From Bacteroidales bacterium (GTDB lineage: Bacteria; Bacteroidota; Bacteroidia; Bacteroidales; CG2-30-32-10), in assembly GCA_035353855.1 (NCBI GenBank), contig DAOQAK010000011.1, forward strand, positions 10,907 to 74,906: 64,000 bases of DNA, read 5' to 3'. The notes beneath the pieces were generated by a model. The model was not told the DNA's origin, made no database searches, and worked only from the letters and a program-made list of their open reading frames with translations. The translations under genes were made by a program, and so were the position numbers. Shown here piece after piece: positions 27,830 to 36,016 of the stretch; position 1 is the first letter of the stretch, and every line of letters starts with the position of its first letter.

Positions 27830-27837
27830 TAATTTTG
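27830..27837 (+). promoter_or_regulatory. -7 box (TAATTTTG) upstream of metG
   Basis: TAATTTTG matches TAnnTTTG and lies 31 bases before the metG ATG, in a 265-base intergenic region divergent from the OB-fold gene. No convincing -33 TTG. Confidence 0.4.
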
Positions 27838-27868
27838 CGCATTATTTAATAATAACAAAGTTTTTAAA

Positions 27869-29923
27869 ATGAGTTCAGAAAAAAAATACAAACGATACAC
27901 AGTTACTTCTGCTTTGCCTTATGCCAATGGCCCGGTACATATAGGTCACTTGGCCGGAGTATATGTGCCTGCCGATATTTATGTGCGTTACCTGCGTTCA
28001 AAAGGTGAAGATGTTTTATTCATCGGTGGTTCTGATGAACATGGTGTACCCATTACCATTAAAGCAAAGCAGGAAGGTGTTACTCCGCAACAGATAGTTG
28101 ACAAATATCATAACATCATAAAAAAATCGTTTGAAGAATTAGGAATCTCATTCGATATTTATTCGCGTACTTCAAATAAAGTTCATCATGAAACGGCTTC
28201 TGAATTTTTCACAACTCTTTACGAAAAAGGCGAATTTATTGAGAAGACATCGGAACAGCTTTATGATGAAGAGCACAAACAATTTCTTGCCGACCGTTAT
28301 GTTACGGGAACTTGCCCACATTGTAATAACGACAGGGCTTACGGCGACCAGTGCGAAAAATGCGGAACATCGTTGAATGCAACAGATTTGATAAACCCAA
28401 AATCGGTATTAAGCGGGAACGTGCCTGTACTAAAGGAAACCAAGCATTGGTATTTGCAACTCGATAAGTACGAACCCTGGCTGAGGCAATGGATTCTGGA
28501 AGAACATAAGGAATGGAAAACAAATGTTTACGGTCAGTGTAAATCGTGGATTGACCAGGGATTGCAGCCACGTGCTGTTACCCGCGACCTCGACTGGGGT
28601 GTAAAAGTTCCATTGAAAGAAGCCGAAGGAAAAGTTTTATATGTCTGGTTCGACGCGCCAATAGGATATATCAGCGCAACCAAAGAATGGGCTACAGAGA
28701 AAAAGAAAAACTGGGAAATATACTGGAAAGATAAAGAAACAAGATTGATTCATTTTATCGGAAAAGATAATATTGTTTTTCATTGTATCGTTTTCCCTTC
28801 AATGCTTCATGCAGAAGGGACTTATCTTGTTCCTGATAATGTTCCGGCTAATGAATTTTTAAATCTTGAAGGAGATAAAATTTCTACATCACGCAACTGG
28901 GCAGTGTGGCTTCATGAGTATTTACAGGAGTTCCAGGGCAAGCAGGATGTATTGCGTTATGTACTTTGTTCAAATGCTCCCGAAACAAAAGACAATGATT
29001 TTACCTGGCGCGATTTTCAGTTAAAGAATAACAGCGAATTGGTTGCTATTCTGGGGAATTTTGTAAACCGCACCATGGTTCTTACACATAAATATTTTAA
29101 TGGTGAAATTCCGGCAATATCAACAATCACAGATGTTGACAAAGAAACATTAAATGAACTTTCAAAATTTCCGGAACGTATTTCTGCAAGTCTTGAAAGT
29201 TATCGTTTCCGTGAAGCGCTGAATGAAATGATGAATCTTGCACGTTTGGGAAATAAATATCTCGCCGACAGCGAGCCATGGAAAATATTTGCAACAGACC
29301 CGGAAAGGGTGAAAACAATTCTGAATATTTCATTACAGATCTGTGCAAACCTTTCGATAGTAATGGAACCTTTCCTTCCTTTCTCGGCCGATAAATTAGG
29401 CAGCATGCTTAATTTCCCAAAACTGAAATGGAACGATGCCGGTAAACCCGATTTACTTAAAGCAGGCTTCAGAATTGGCAAGGCAGAATTGCTTTATGAA
29501 AAAATAGAAGATGAAGCAATTGCATTACAGGTAAAGAAACTTCAGGATACGAAGATTGCAAATGAATCGAAAGAAAAACCTGTAGCTCCTGCAAAACCCG
29601 ATATTTCATATGAAGATTTTGCAAAGCTCGACATTCGCACAGGAACTATCCTTGCAGCAGAAAAAGTTCCGAAGACGGATAAACTTTTAAAACTTGTTGT
29701 TGATACCGGAATTGATAAACGTACAGTAGTTTCGGGTATTGCAGCGAATTACGAACCCGAAAAAATTATCGGGCAGAAAGTAACAATATTGGTAAACCTA
29801 GAGCCCAAAATGCTTCGCGGAATTAAATCGCAGGGAATGATACTTATGGCCGAAAACGCAAAAGGAGAATTGTGTTTTGTACATCAGGAAAAGGATTTTG
29901 AAAATGGGAGTTGTATAAAATAA
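27869..29923 (+). CDS. metG: Methionyl-tRNA synthetase with C-terminal tRNA-binding domain
   Basis: 684 residues. It charges tRNA-Met. The HIGH motif is PYANGPVHIGHLAG (about 17-30). A zinc-binding insert has the pairs CPHCNNDRAYGDQCEKCG (about 148-165). The KMSKS motif appears as KISTS in LEGDKISTSRNWA (about 333-345), a normal variant. The anticodon-binding helical domain is followed by a C-terminal EMAP-II-like tRNA-binding domain (about 580-684; DIRTGTILAAEKVPKTDKLL). It ends 11 bases before a strong terminator. Confidence 0.97.
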   Translation: MSSEKKYKRYTVTSALPYANGPVHIGHLAGVYVPADIYVRYLRSKGEDVLFIGGSDEHGVPITIKAKQEGVTPQQIVDKYHNIIKKSFEELGISFDIYSRTSNKVHHETASEFFTTLYEKGEFIEKTSEQLYDEEHKQFLADRYVTGTCPHCNNDRAYGDQCEKCGTSLNATDLINPKSVLSGNVPVLKETKHWYLQLDKYEPWLRQWILEEHKEWKTNVYGQCKSWIDQGLQPRAVTRDLDWGVKVPLKEAEGKVLYVWFDAPIGYISATKEWATEKKKNWEIYWKDKETRLIHFIGKDNIVFHCIVFPSMLHAEGTYLVPDNVPANEFLNLEGDKISTSRNWAVWLHEYLQEFQGKQDVLRYVLCSNAPETKDNDFTWRDFQLKNNSELVAILGNFVNRTMVLTHKYFNGEIPAISTITDVDKETLNELSKFPERISASLESYRFREALNEMMNLARLGNKYLADSEPWKIFATDPERVKTILNISLQICANLSIVMEPFLPFSADKLGSMLNFPKLKWNDAGKPDLLKAGFRIGKAELLYEKIEDEAIALQVKKLQDTKIANESKEKPVAPAKPDISYEDFAKLDIRTGTILAAEKVPKTDKLLKLVVDTGIDKRTVVSGIAANYEPEKIIGQKVTILVNLEPKMLRGIKSQGMILMAENAKGELCFVHQEKDFENGSCIK

Positions 29924-29934
29924 TTTGGAAAAAC

Positions 29935-29974
29935 AACGAGGGCGGCTCTGCAAATGCAGAGCCGCCCTCGTTTT
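29935..29974. terminator. Strong bidirectional terminator between metG and tRNA-Arg
   Basis: A 17-bp perfect stem (29935-29951 with 29956-29972) around an AAAT loop, GC-rich in its middle. It ends in TTTT on the plus strand; on the minus strand it is followed by TTTTT. It should stop metG transcription and, in the other direction, tRNA transcription: the tRNA 3' end is 2 bases away. Confidence 0.9.
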
Positions 29975-29975
29975 G

Positions 29976-30047
29976 TAGCCCCACCAGGAATCGAACCTGG
30001 ATTTAAAGTTTAGGAAACTTCCGTTCTATCCATTGAACTACAGGGCC
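29976..30047 (-). tRNA. tRNA-Arg(CCT), intact copy
   Basis: 72 nt. It folds into a standard cloverleaf: acceptor GGCCCTG paired with TGGGGCT (G-U at the ends), D-stem GTTC/GAAC, anticodon stem GAAGT/ACTTT around loop TTCCTAA with anticodon CCT, T-arm CCAGG-TTCGATT-CCTGG, discriminator A. The 3' CCA is not encoded. The first 39 nt are repeated 324 bases upstream in a broken copy, so this gene appears to be a tRNA restored at the 3' boundary of an inserted GIY-YIG element. Two TAATTTTG boxes lie just upstream. Confidence 0.93.
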
Positions 30048-30059
30048 AAAATTATTTTA

Positions 30060-30077
30060 CAAAATTACACAAAATTA
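30060..30077 (-). promoter_or_regulatory. Two tandem TAATTTTG boxes upstream of the intact tRNA-Arg
   Basis: The minus strand has TAATTTTG at 30070-30077 and again at 30060-30067. The second ends 12 bases before the tRNA 5' end, suitable for a short leader. The boxes lie just beyond the GIY-YIG stop codon, so the element seems to carry a promoter for the restored tRNA. Confidence 0.45.
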
Positions 30078-30080
30078 AAT

Positions 30081-30323
30081 TTATATTGAAATTACTTTTT
30101 TCAAATATCTTCTTCCTGTAGCTGTTTTAAAATATTTTTCCCTTTTAACAGCATTTTCAAGTGTTTCAAAAGATTCATAATAAATAATTTCCCAAGGAAT
30201 GAAAGGTTTTGTAGAAAATATTTTTCCTGAATTATGCTCTTTAAGTCTTTGCTCTAAATCTTGGCAGTGTCCTTTATAAAATCTGTGAAATTTTTTACTA
30301 TATAAGACGTAAGAATAAAACAT
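30081..30323 (-). CDS. GIY-YIG nuclease family protein (tRNA-associated element)
   Basis: 80 residues from the ATG at 30321-30323 (MFYSYVLYSKKFHRFYKGHC). This is the compact single-domain GIY-YIG nuclease type: the GIY/YIG elements appear as YVLYS and FYKG, followed by catalytic-type DLEQRLKEHNSG (Arg) and ENAVKREKYFKTATGRRYL (Glu region). Reading the frame further upstream adds 23 residues, but those come from a broken tRNA copy and a palindromic insert, so I reject that longer start. The gene lies between a partial tRNA-Arg and the intact tRNA-Arg on the same strand. It may be the mobility nuclease of an element that targets this tRNA gene. Confidence 0.85.
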   Translation of the reverse strand: MFYSYVLYSKKFHRFYKGHCQDLEQRLKEHNSGKIFSTKPFIPWEIIYYESFETLENAVKREKYFKTATGRRYLKKVISI

Positions 30324-30332
30324 TGATAGAAT

Positions 30333-30406
30333 TTTAGGAAACTTCCGTTCCCCGCCCGAACGACTGACGTGTTCAGTCGGGCGGGTATCCATTGAACTAC
30401 AGGGTC
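30333..30406 (-). pseudogene. Broken 5'-half copy of tRNA-Arg(CCT)
   Basis: tRNA nucleotides 1-21 at 30406-30386 (GACCC start; intact gene has GGCCC), then a 35-bp foreign palindrome, then tRNA nucleotides 22-39 (GAACGGAAGTTTCCTAAA) at 30350-30333. The 3' anticodon strand, T-arm and acceptor 3' strand are absent, so it cannot make a tRNA. A TATCTTTG promoter box lies 7 bases upstream; this is probably the original tRNA promoter. Confidence 0.85.
30351..30385. repeat. 35-bp GC-rich palindromic element inserted in the broken tRNA copy
   Basis: Starts CCCGCCCGA and ends TCGGGCGGG (plus strand), with inner arms ACTGA/TCAGT around a short loop. The two arms differ by a 4-base indel. It is far more GC-rich than its surroundings and splits the tRNA copy exactly between the D-loop and the D-stem 3' strand. 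It looks like a mobile REP/small hairpin element. I did not find another copy in this window. Confidence 0.7.
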
Positions 30407-30413
30407 AGCAGTG

Positions 30414-30421
30414 CAAAGATA
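30414..30421 (-). promoter_or_regulatory. -7 box (TATCTTTG) ahead of the broken tRNA copy
   Basis: The minus strand reads TATCTTTG, matching TAnnTTTG, 7 bases before the tRNA-derived G1. The spacing puts transcription start at about the old tRNA 5' end. It could now drive the GIY-YIG gene. Confidence 0.5.
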
Positions 30422-30509
30422 AAAAAATATTTTATTGTAATAAAGTAAACATGAGGTATTCTTGGGTATTTATTAAGTTGGTAAGGATAAAAAAATATAA
30501 ATTTGTAAA

Positions 30510-31484
30510 ATGAATTATACAAAAAAACATATAATATTATTTTTTATTTTATTCATTACATTATCCTTAAATTTTTGTACTGCGCAGAATACATCGAAAC
30601 CGGATTGTAAAATTTATTTAAATTTTTCAAACTATTCTTTTGAAATTACCGAAGGCTTTTCGCAGTTATATGATATAAGTTCTCGCTACGGAATATTATC
30701 ACAGGAATGCAATTCATTTTTGAATTTTATATTTACAAACCCCGTGTTAAGCAATATCCTCTTTCCTAAAGAAATTGATAAATGCAATATTTATTACAAA
30801 GAATTTTTTAACCGCTGTCGTTGCGATTCTACTTCAAGAATAGATATATATTTACCATCTGGGAAAAAGCAGGAGATAAAAATAAAAGAATTTGATAAAG
30901 ATTTGTTTGACATCTCATTATTAGAAATTCGTGATAGCGCTTTAAATGCATTAAATAAAGCTTTTCCAAAATACAAAATAAAAATAGATGTTTCATCAAC
31001 ACCCAGAATGCTTGATGAACAAAAAAAATATTTCAGAAAAGGCGCAAGTAAAACTTTATTATCAACACATCTGATAGGAGCTGCAGCCGATTTTAAAATA
31101 TTTTTTAATGGAAGATTAATTGATCCGAAGAAAAATTCAAGAGGACTTTTTAGTAGCATAGTACCCTATCAGATTTTAGGTAAGTATATTATTGATAAAG
31201 GTTATTTCTGGGGAATAACATGGGATCCGGGGCATATGCAGCTAAAAAGAAAATTGGAAAATATCCTTATCGAATACCCGGAATTACAAAATAATGGAAA
31301 CCTTATTACTTCATATTATAATATCGTTAAACTCGATAGTATACCTTTAAAATATAAACCTGTGATAGAAATCATGGATGAAAAATTTGGAATAAACGAA
31401 GTTAGAAAATACGATTACACTCAGCCCTGGGTTGAGGATACTTTGCTTCAGCCAATCGAAATAGACAAACTATTAAAAAATTAA
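30510..31484 (+). CDS. Secreted M15-family peptidase-like protein (D-Ala-D-Ala carboxypeptidase / endopeptidase type)
   Basis: 324 residues with a signal peptide (about 1-25, ending in CTAQ). The zinc-binding motif of M15 peptidases is present: H187 and D194 in STHLIGAAADF and H242 in WDPGHMQL. A small Cys-rich segment (NRCRCDS, about 101-107) lies in the N-terminal part, which has no recognised domain. M15 peptidases cut peptidoglycan cross-links or stem peptides in the periplasm. The gene stands alone, downstream of the tRNA-Arg region, in the opposite direction. Confidence 0.82.
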   Translation: MNYTKKHIILFFILFITLSLNFCTAQNTSKPDCKIYLNFSNYSFEITEGFSQLYDISSRYGILSQECNSFLNFIFTNPVLSNILFPKEIDKCNIYYKEFFNRCRCDSTSRIDIYLPSGKKQEIKIKEFDKDLFDISLLEIRDSALNALNKAFPKYKIKIDVSSTPRMLDEQKKYFRKGASKTLLSTHLIGAAADFKIFFNGRLIDPKKNSRGLFSSIVPYQILGKYIIDKGYFWGITWDPGHMQLKRKLENILIEYPELQNNGNLITSYYNIVKLDSIPLKYKPVIEIMDEKFGINEVRKYDYTQPWVEDTLLQPIEIDKLLKN

Positions 31485-31530
31485 TATTAACATTTTTAAC
31501 AAAATAGTTTTAAAAAAAGCATTTCAAATC

Positions 31531-31561
31531 TTGATGCTGATAATTGCATTAGCTATATTTG
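31531..31561 (+). promoter_or_regulatory. Bacteroidota promoter (TTG-N20-TATATTTG)
   Basis: TTG at 31531-31533, a 20-base spacer and TATATTTG at 31554-31561. Both elements and spacing match the Bacteroidota consensus (-33 TTG, -7 TAnnTTTG). The ATG of the T9SS cargo protein follows 16 bases later, giving a short leader. It is the best promoter match found in the window. Confidence 0.7.
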
Positions 31562-31577
31562 TTGTTCCCAAACATGC

Positions 31578-33290
31578 ATGAAAACTTATATTGGTAAAAT
31601 ATTATTTGTTATTTCATTTCTATTATCAGGATTTCTAAAAGTACATTCTCAATGTCCTGTTGTTATTAACGAAGTAATGGTCTCGCCAACCGGGGGCATT
31701 AATGAAAATTGTTTTTATAATGCTGATACACTCAATGGTGGCAATCCTAATTTAGGTTTAGAGTGGATTGAATTATACAACGCAAATCCCTGCGATTCAT
31801 TTGATATATCCTGTTATATGATAGCTTTTGAAACATCAAGCGGAACGGGGCAAAATTATGGTTCTTTTAAATTATTTGGTGTTATACCACCTAATGGACA
31901 TTTTCTGATTGGAGGAAGCAATGTTCCAAATGCAGATATAAACACATCTTTAATAAATGCGTTACATTGTTCCAGTAAAAAATGGTGTTTAAATGACAGC
32001 GCCGGTTGGATAGGATTTTATGATATCAATAGTTTTCCAATTGATGCTGTTTACTGGAATATTGGCGGAACAGCTGCTGATTTATATACCTGGCCACAGT
32101 ATACGTCGGATATAGAAACTCCGATGCCTTATTGTTCATGCTGTACTTCATCTTATTTTGAAAATCCCGGAACTTTTGCTGTTGCTGAGTATGCGGGAAA
32201 TGTTATTCCTAACAGTTCAATTACATTTGCCCGTATTACCGATGGAAATCCTGTGTGGGGGTTTGGACCTGTAGACGGAACTCCTAATAATTGTAATGGC
32301 GGATCTTGTAATTCAGTATCTATTGGATTTACTTTAAACCCTCCAACTTGTGTTGGTGGTAATAATGGTTCGGTTTCAGTTAACATGGGTACAACAACAA
32401 CTTTGCAAACACCATTTACATACAAATGGTCGAATAATGATACAGGTCAAACTATTTCAGGACTTACTGCCGGATTATATCGTGTTACAGTAACTGATAA
32501 GTGGGGTTGCGAATATATTGCAGATACAATTTTAAATAATCCTACTCCTCCCGATTTATCTATCTTGTGCGATAACCCTGTTTGTCCCGGTGATGATGTA
32601 ACTCTTAATTCAAACATAAGCGGAATAACTTATAACTGGACTGGTCCTGATAGTTTTTCTTCAAGTTTTTCTTCGCCCGTAATTACTGCTTTTCAACAAA
32701 TAAATGAAGGTAATTATTATCTTACAATTTTGAATTCCGATTCATGTATTCTTAAAGATACATTACAGATTTTATTAAAACAATTACCTGTTGTTAATAT
32801 CGGTAATGATACAAATATTTGTTATCATCAGTCATTAAAGTTGAATGCAGATAACGGAAATAACTTTATTTACCTGTGGAGCGATGGTAGTACACTTCCA
32901 CAAAATACAATAGTTGCCGATAATAATACCAGTGGTTTAAATCCTTTCTGGGTGTCGGTTTTGGTTACTGTTCCAAATTGTATTTCAGTTTCCGATTCAA
33001 TATTAATTACATTGGAGCAATGTGAAGTTGAAGAAACGAATGTAATTACACCCAATAACGATAATATTAATGATAACTTTGTTTTTAAAGGCTTGGATAA
33101 ATTTCCGAATTCGCAGTTGGTAATTTTTAACAGATGGGGAAGAATAATTTATGAAAATTCAGATTATCAAAATGATTGGAATGGAAATTCCTGCCCCGAT
33201 GGAGTATATTACTATATTTTAAAGTTGTCCGAAAGTTCAGATAGAAAAGAAATCAAAGGATGGATAACAATAATCGGAAAAGAAAATTAA
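31578..33290 (+). CDS. T9SS cargo protein: lamin-tail domain, SprB repeat, type B sorting domain
   Basis: 570 residues. A signal peptide (about 1-24, ending in VHSQ) is followed by a lamin-tail-like domain (CPVVINEVMVSP to about residue 130), a middle region, an SprB-type repeat (PPTCVGGNNGSVSVNMGTTT... about 255-320), an Ig-like segment, and a C-terminal gliding-motility/T9SS type B sorting domain with ITPNNDNINDNFVFKG and VIFNRWGRIIYENSDYQNDW. The protein is expected to pass the outer membrane through the T9SS and stay on the cell surface or be released. It has the best-formed promoter seen in the window. Confidence 0.9.
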   Translation: MKTYIGKILFVISFLLSGFLKVHSQCPVVINEVMVSPTGGINENCFYNADTLNGGNPNLGLEWIELYNANPCDSFDISCYMIAFETSSGTGQNYGSFKLFGVIPPNGHFLIGGSNVPNADINTSLINALHCSSKKWCLNDSAGWIGFYDINSFPIDAVYWNIGGTAADLYTWPQYTSDIETPMPYCSCCTSSYFENPGTFAVAEYAGNVIPNSSITFARITDGNPVWGFGPVDGTPNNCNGGSCNSVSIGFTLNPPTCVGGNNGSVSVNMGTTTTLQTPFTYKWSNNDTGQTISGLTAGLYRVTVTDKWGCEYIADTILNNPTPPDLSILCDNPVCPGDDVTLNSNISGITYNWTGPDSFSSSFSSPVITAFQQINEGNYYLTILNSDSCILKDTLQILLKQLPVVNIGNDTNICYHQSLKLNADNGNNFIYLWSDGSTLPQNTIVADNNTSGLNPFWVSVLVTVPNCISVSDSILITLEQCEVEETNVITPNNDNINDNFVFKGLDKFPNSQLVIFNRWGRIIYENSDYQNDWNGNSCPDGVYYYILKLSESSDRKEIKGWITIIGKEN

Positions 33291-33297
33291 TATTGAT

Positions 33298-33759
33298 TTA
33301 ATTATTTTCTTCTGAACAATATCTCTCAATAAGTTCAGCAGCTTTATTAAAACCAAAATTAAATGCCTGGTTCCAATCTTCGCAGGCACCTGTTTTATCG
33401 CCAAGCTCCGCTTTAACTATTCCTCTTAAATCATAAACTTCTCCATAATCAGGAATAATTTCAAGAGCTTTATTATAATCAACCAAAGCACCTTTTAAAT
33501 CTTTAAGATTATATTTTGCCATTCCCCTGTAAGCATAAGCTTCGCCATTATCAACATCCAGTTCAACGGCTTTATCTAAAAGTTTTAGCGCTTCTTTATA
33601 TTTTTTAAGATCTAACTGAATATTTCCCTTTTTTAAATAATCCTGTGAAGTAACTAATTTGGGATCTTCGCTGGTATTTGCATTTTTCTGTGTCTTACAT
33701 GAAGGTGTTACTATAACAACCAACAATAAGAATATAGCTAAATGAAGAAATCGGTTCAT
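33298..33759 (-). CDS. TPR lipoprotein
   Basis: 153 residues. The lipoprotein signal peptide is MNRFLHLAIFLLLVVIVTPS followed by Cys21, a likely lipidation site. Two and a half tetratricopeptide repeats follow (LKKGNIQLDLKKYKEALKLL, GEAYAYRGMAKYNLKDLKGA, GEVYDLRGIVKAELGDKTGA). TPR lipoproteins act as protein-protein scaffolds in the envelope. Only 7 bases separate it from the convergent T9SS cargo gene. Confidence 0.88.
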   Translation of the reverse strand: MNRFLHLAIFLLLVVIVTPSCKTQKNANTSEDPKLVTSQDYLKKGNIQLDLKKYKEALKLLDKAVELDVDNGEAYAYRGMAKYNLKDLKGALVDYNKALEIIPDYGEVYDLRGIVKAELGDKTGACEDWNQAFNFGFNKAAELIERYCSEENN

Positions 33760-33893
33760 GATAATTTTTTTTCAAAGATATTAAATAAAATAAATACCAA
33801 CCAAACATATAATTTAAGTATCTTTAAATGGAAGTTTTTAAAAAACAATCATATGAAACAATAAACTTTTTAAACACAAACACCCCACACAAA

Positions 33894-35843
33894 ATGAAAA
33901 AAATTTTAACATTAATTGTTTTACTTGAGTTTACATTTGTTACATACTCACAAATGCCTGTAAACTCTGCTTTTCAGAATACATACGATTCTTATAAAAA
34001 AGGAATGGTATTGAAAAACCGTCCGGCCAAATCAGTGGCTTTGATGAATAAATATGATGTGAAATTCTATTGGCTTGATATTAATCTTGAGCGAACATCA
34101 ACTTACATTTCGGGAAAAGTAACAATAAATGCAAAAATTCAGAACACTGTACTGGATACATTTGAATTGGAACTGGTTTCGGAATTAACAGTTGATTCTG
34201 CAAAAATAAACGGAAGTTTGTGTACGGTAAATCATACTACTGATTTTGTTGACATTATTCCTTCTTCTGCATTGCCTGCCAATTCTGATATTTCAGCACA
34301 AATATTTTATCATGGTGCACCTCCTTCAGGTGGATTCTTTTCGGGAATATCGCATGGAACCAGCCAGTAGTGGGGCAATGAAGTGGTGTGGACTTTATCG
34401 GAACCATTCAATGGAAATCAGTGGTGGCCCTGTAAACAAGAATTATCAGATAAAGCCGATTCAAGCTGGGTATTCGTTACAACAGATAGTACCAACAAAG
34501 TAGGCTCGAATGGAATACTTACAAATGTTGTTAATTTGGGAAATGGAAAAGCGCGCTATGAGTGGAAGTCACGTAACCCAATTGATTGCTACCTGATTTC
34601 TGTAGCAGTTGCAAAATATGTTGATTATACTTTTTACTGTCATCCTGTTGGCGTTGATTCACTAATGGTTCAGAATTATGTTTACGATAATCCGGCTACT
34701 CTTAATAATTTTAAAAATATTATTGACAGTACAGCGCAGATGATAGAATTATATTCCCATCTTTTTGGTCCATATCCTTTCAGCAATGAAAAATACGGAC
34801 ACAGCATGGCTCCGCTTAGTGGTGGAATGGAGCATCAAACTATGACTACGCTTGGATATTTTGATTTTATGCTTACCTGTCATGAGCTGGCACATATGTG
34901 GTTTGGCGATAATGTGACTTGCAAAACATGGAGCGATATATGGATTAATGAAGGTTTCGCTTCATACGGAGAATACCTGAGCCTGGAATATTTGCATTCA
35001 TTGGCTGCTGCTAATTCAAATATGCTTAGCGTTTATAACAATGTAATGTCGCAAACCGGCGGTAGTGTTTATGTTCCGCTTGCTGATATTACTGATGAAA
35101 ACAGGATTTTCGATTCGCGTTTGTCATACGATAAAGGATCGGCAATTATTCACATGCTTCGTTTTGAATTGCAGGACGACACTTTATTTTTCAATATTTT
35201 AAAAACTTTTCAAACACAGTATAATAAAAGTGTTTCAACAGGAGATGATTTTAAATCAGTGGCAGAAACCTTATCAGGCAAGGATTTCACCGATTTCTTC
35301 AATCAATGGTATTATGGCGAAGGTTATCCCACATACAAAGTAACATGGACTCAGGCAAATGATACACTTTATTTTACTTCAACACAAACGACTTCGTCAA
35401 CAGTAACGCCTCTTTTCAAAATGTTGATGGAATATAAATTGAAATCGGCTTCCGGCGATACGCTTATCAGGGTTTACCAAACCGATAATGTGAACAATTA
35501 TAAAATCCCAATTCATAAAACTATTACCGGTATTGTGGTTGACCCGAATAATTGGGTTTTAAATAAAGTTGGTACGATTACAAATATTAATGAATTTGAG
35601 AATAACATTGATTTTGAAATATCACCCAATCCCTGTACTGATAAATTGAATATTAATTTTTCCATTCCGGAGAAAAGGAACAAAACATTTGTAATCACTG
35701 ATATTACCGGGCGTTTGATAAAAACACTTAACGGTAATTCCGATAAGCAGGAAATAAATATTGAAGATTTGAGTAAAGGAATTTATTTTCTAAAAATCAG
35801 TAATGGCAATAGTTTTATTATAAAGAAATTTGTTAAAGAATAA
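33894..35843 (+). pseudogene. M1-family aminopeptidase with T9SS type A domain, interrupted by an in-frame TAG
   Basis: From ATG 33894 (MKKILTLIVLLEFTFVTYSQ signal) the reading frame runs to TAG at 34368-34370, then continues in the same frame (W G N E V V W T L S E P...) to the end at 35843. The part before the stop has the N-terminal beta-domain of M1 peptidases. The part after it has GGMEHQ, the zinc motif CHELAHMWFGD with the downstream Glu in WINEGFASYGE, and a C-terminal T9SS type A domain (ISPNPCTDKLNINFS...). Alignment with the intact paralogue at 55984 shows no other damage, so this is one nonsense change (or a sequencing error). If real, it makes a truncated product without the active site. 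Confidence 0.85.
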
Positions 35844-35957
35844 TTTTTTTATAGAATCATATTCAATTATTAAGTAAGAAAATTTCTTTCTTATTACAAT
35901 CATTTACTAAAAGCTTTTGTAGTTCTATCTTTTGTGGGATATAAAATTCTTTTTTCA

Positions 35958-35965
35958 TATCTTTG
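35958..35965 (+). promoter_or_regulatory. -7 box (TATCTTTG) upstream of the beta-barrel gene
   Basis: TATCTTTG matches TAnnTTTG, 51 bases before the ATG at 36017. A TTTG at 35931-35934 lies 23 bases upstream, slightly longer than the usual spacing. Confidence 0.45.
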
Positions 35966-36016
35966 TTAAATAAATATATAGATAGATAAGAAAAATTAAG
36001 CCTTTTATTTAGAATT

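Larger units (their letters stand above)
30009..30406 (-). mobile_element. Putative tRNA-targeting GIY-YIG element with duplicated tRNA 5' half
   Basis: The first 39 nt of tRNA-Arg(CCT) occur twice in the same orientation: at 30047-30009 in the intact tRNA, and at 30406-30386 plus 30350-30333 in a broken copy (one mismatch at tRNA position 2, and a 35-bp insert after tRNA position 21). Between the breakpoints lie 324 bp with the GIY-YIG gene. The simplest reading is insertion into the anticodon-loop region of an ancestral tRNA by an element that carried a replacement 5' half. The repeats are seen directly; the mechanism is inferred. Confidence 0.7.

Noticed and set aside
28861..28920. KISTS in place of KMSKS in MetG
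   Set aside because: This is a known normal variant of the motif in bacterial methionyl-tRNA synthetases.
30324..30392. N-terminal 23-residue extension of the GIY-YIG protein
   Set aside because: It is the translation of a palindromic insert and a tRNA fragment, and the nuclease domain starts at the internal ATG.
30009..30406. Group I intron in tRNA-Arg(CCT)
   Set aside because: A group I intron would leave two exons without duplicating the 5' exon. Here the 5' half is present twice and the downstream tRNA is complete.
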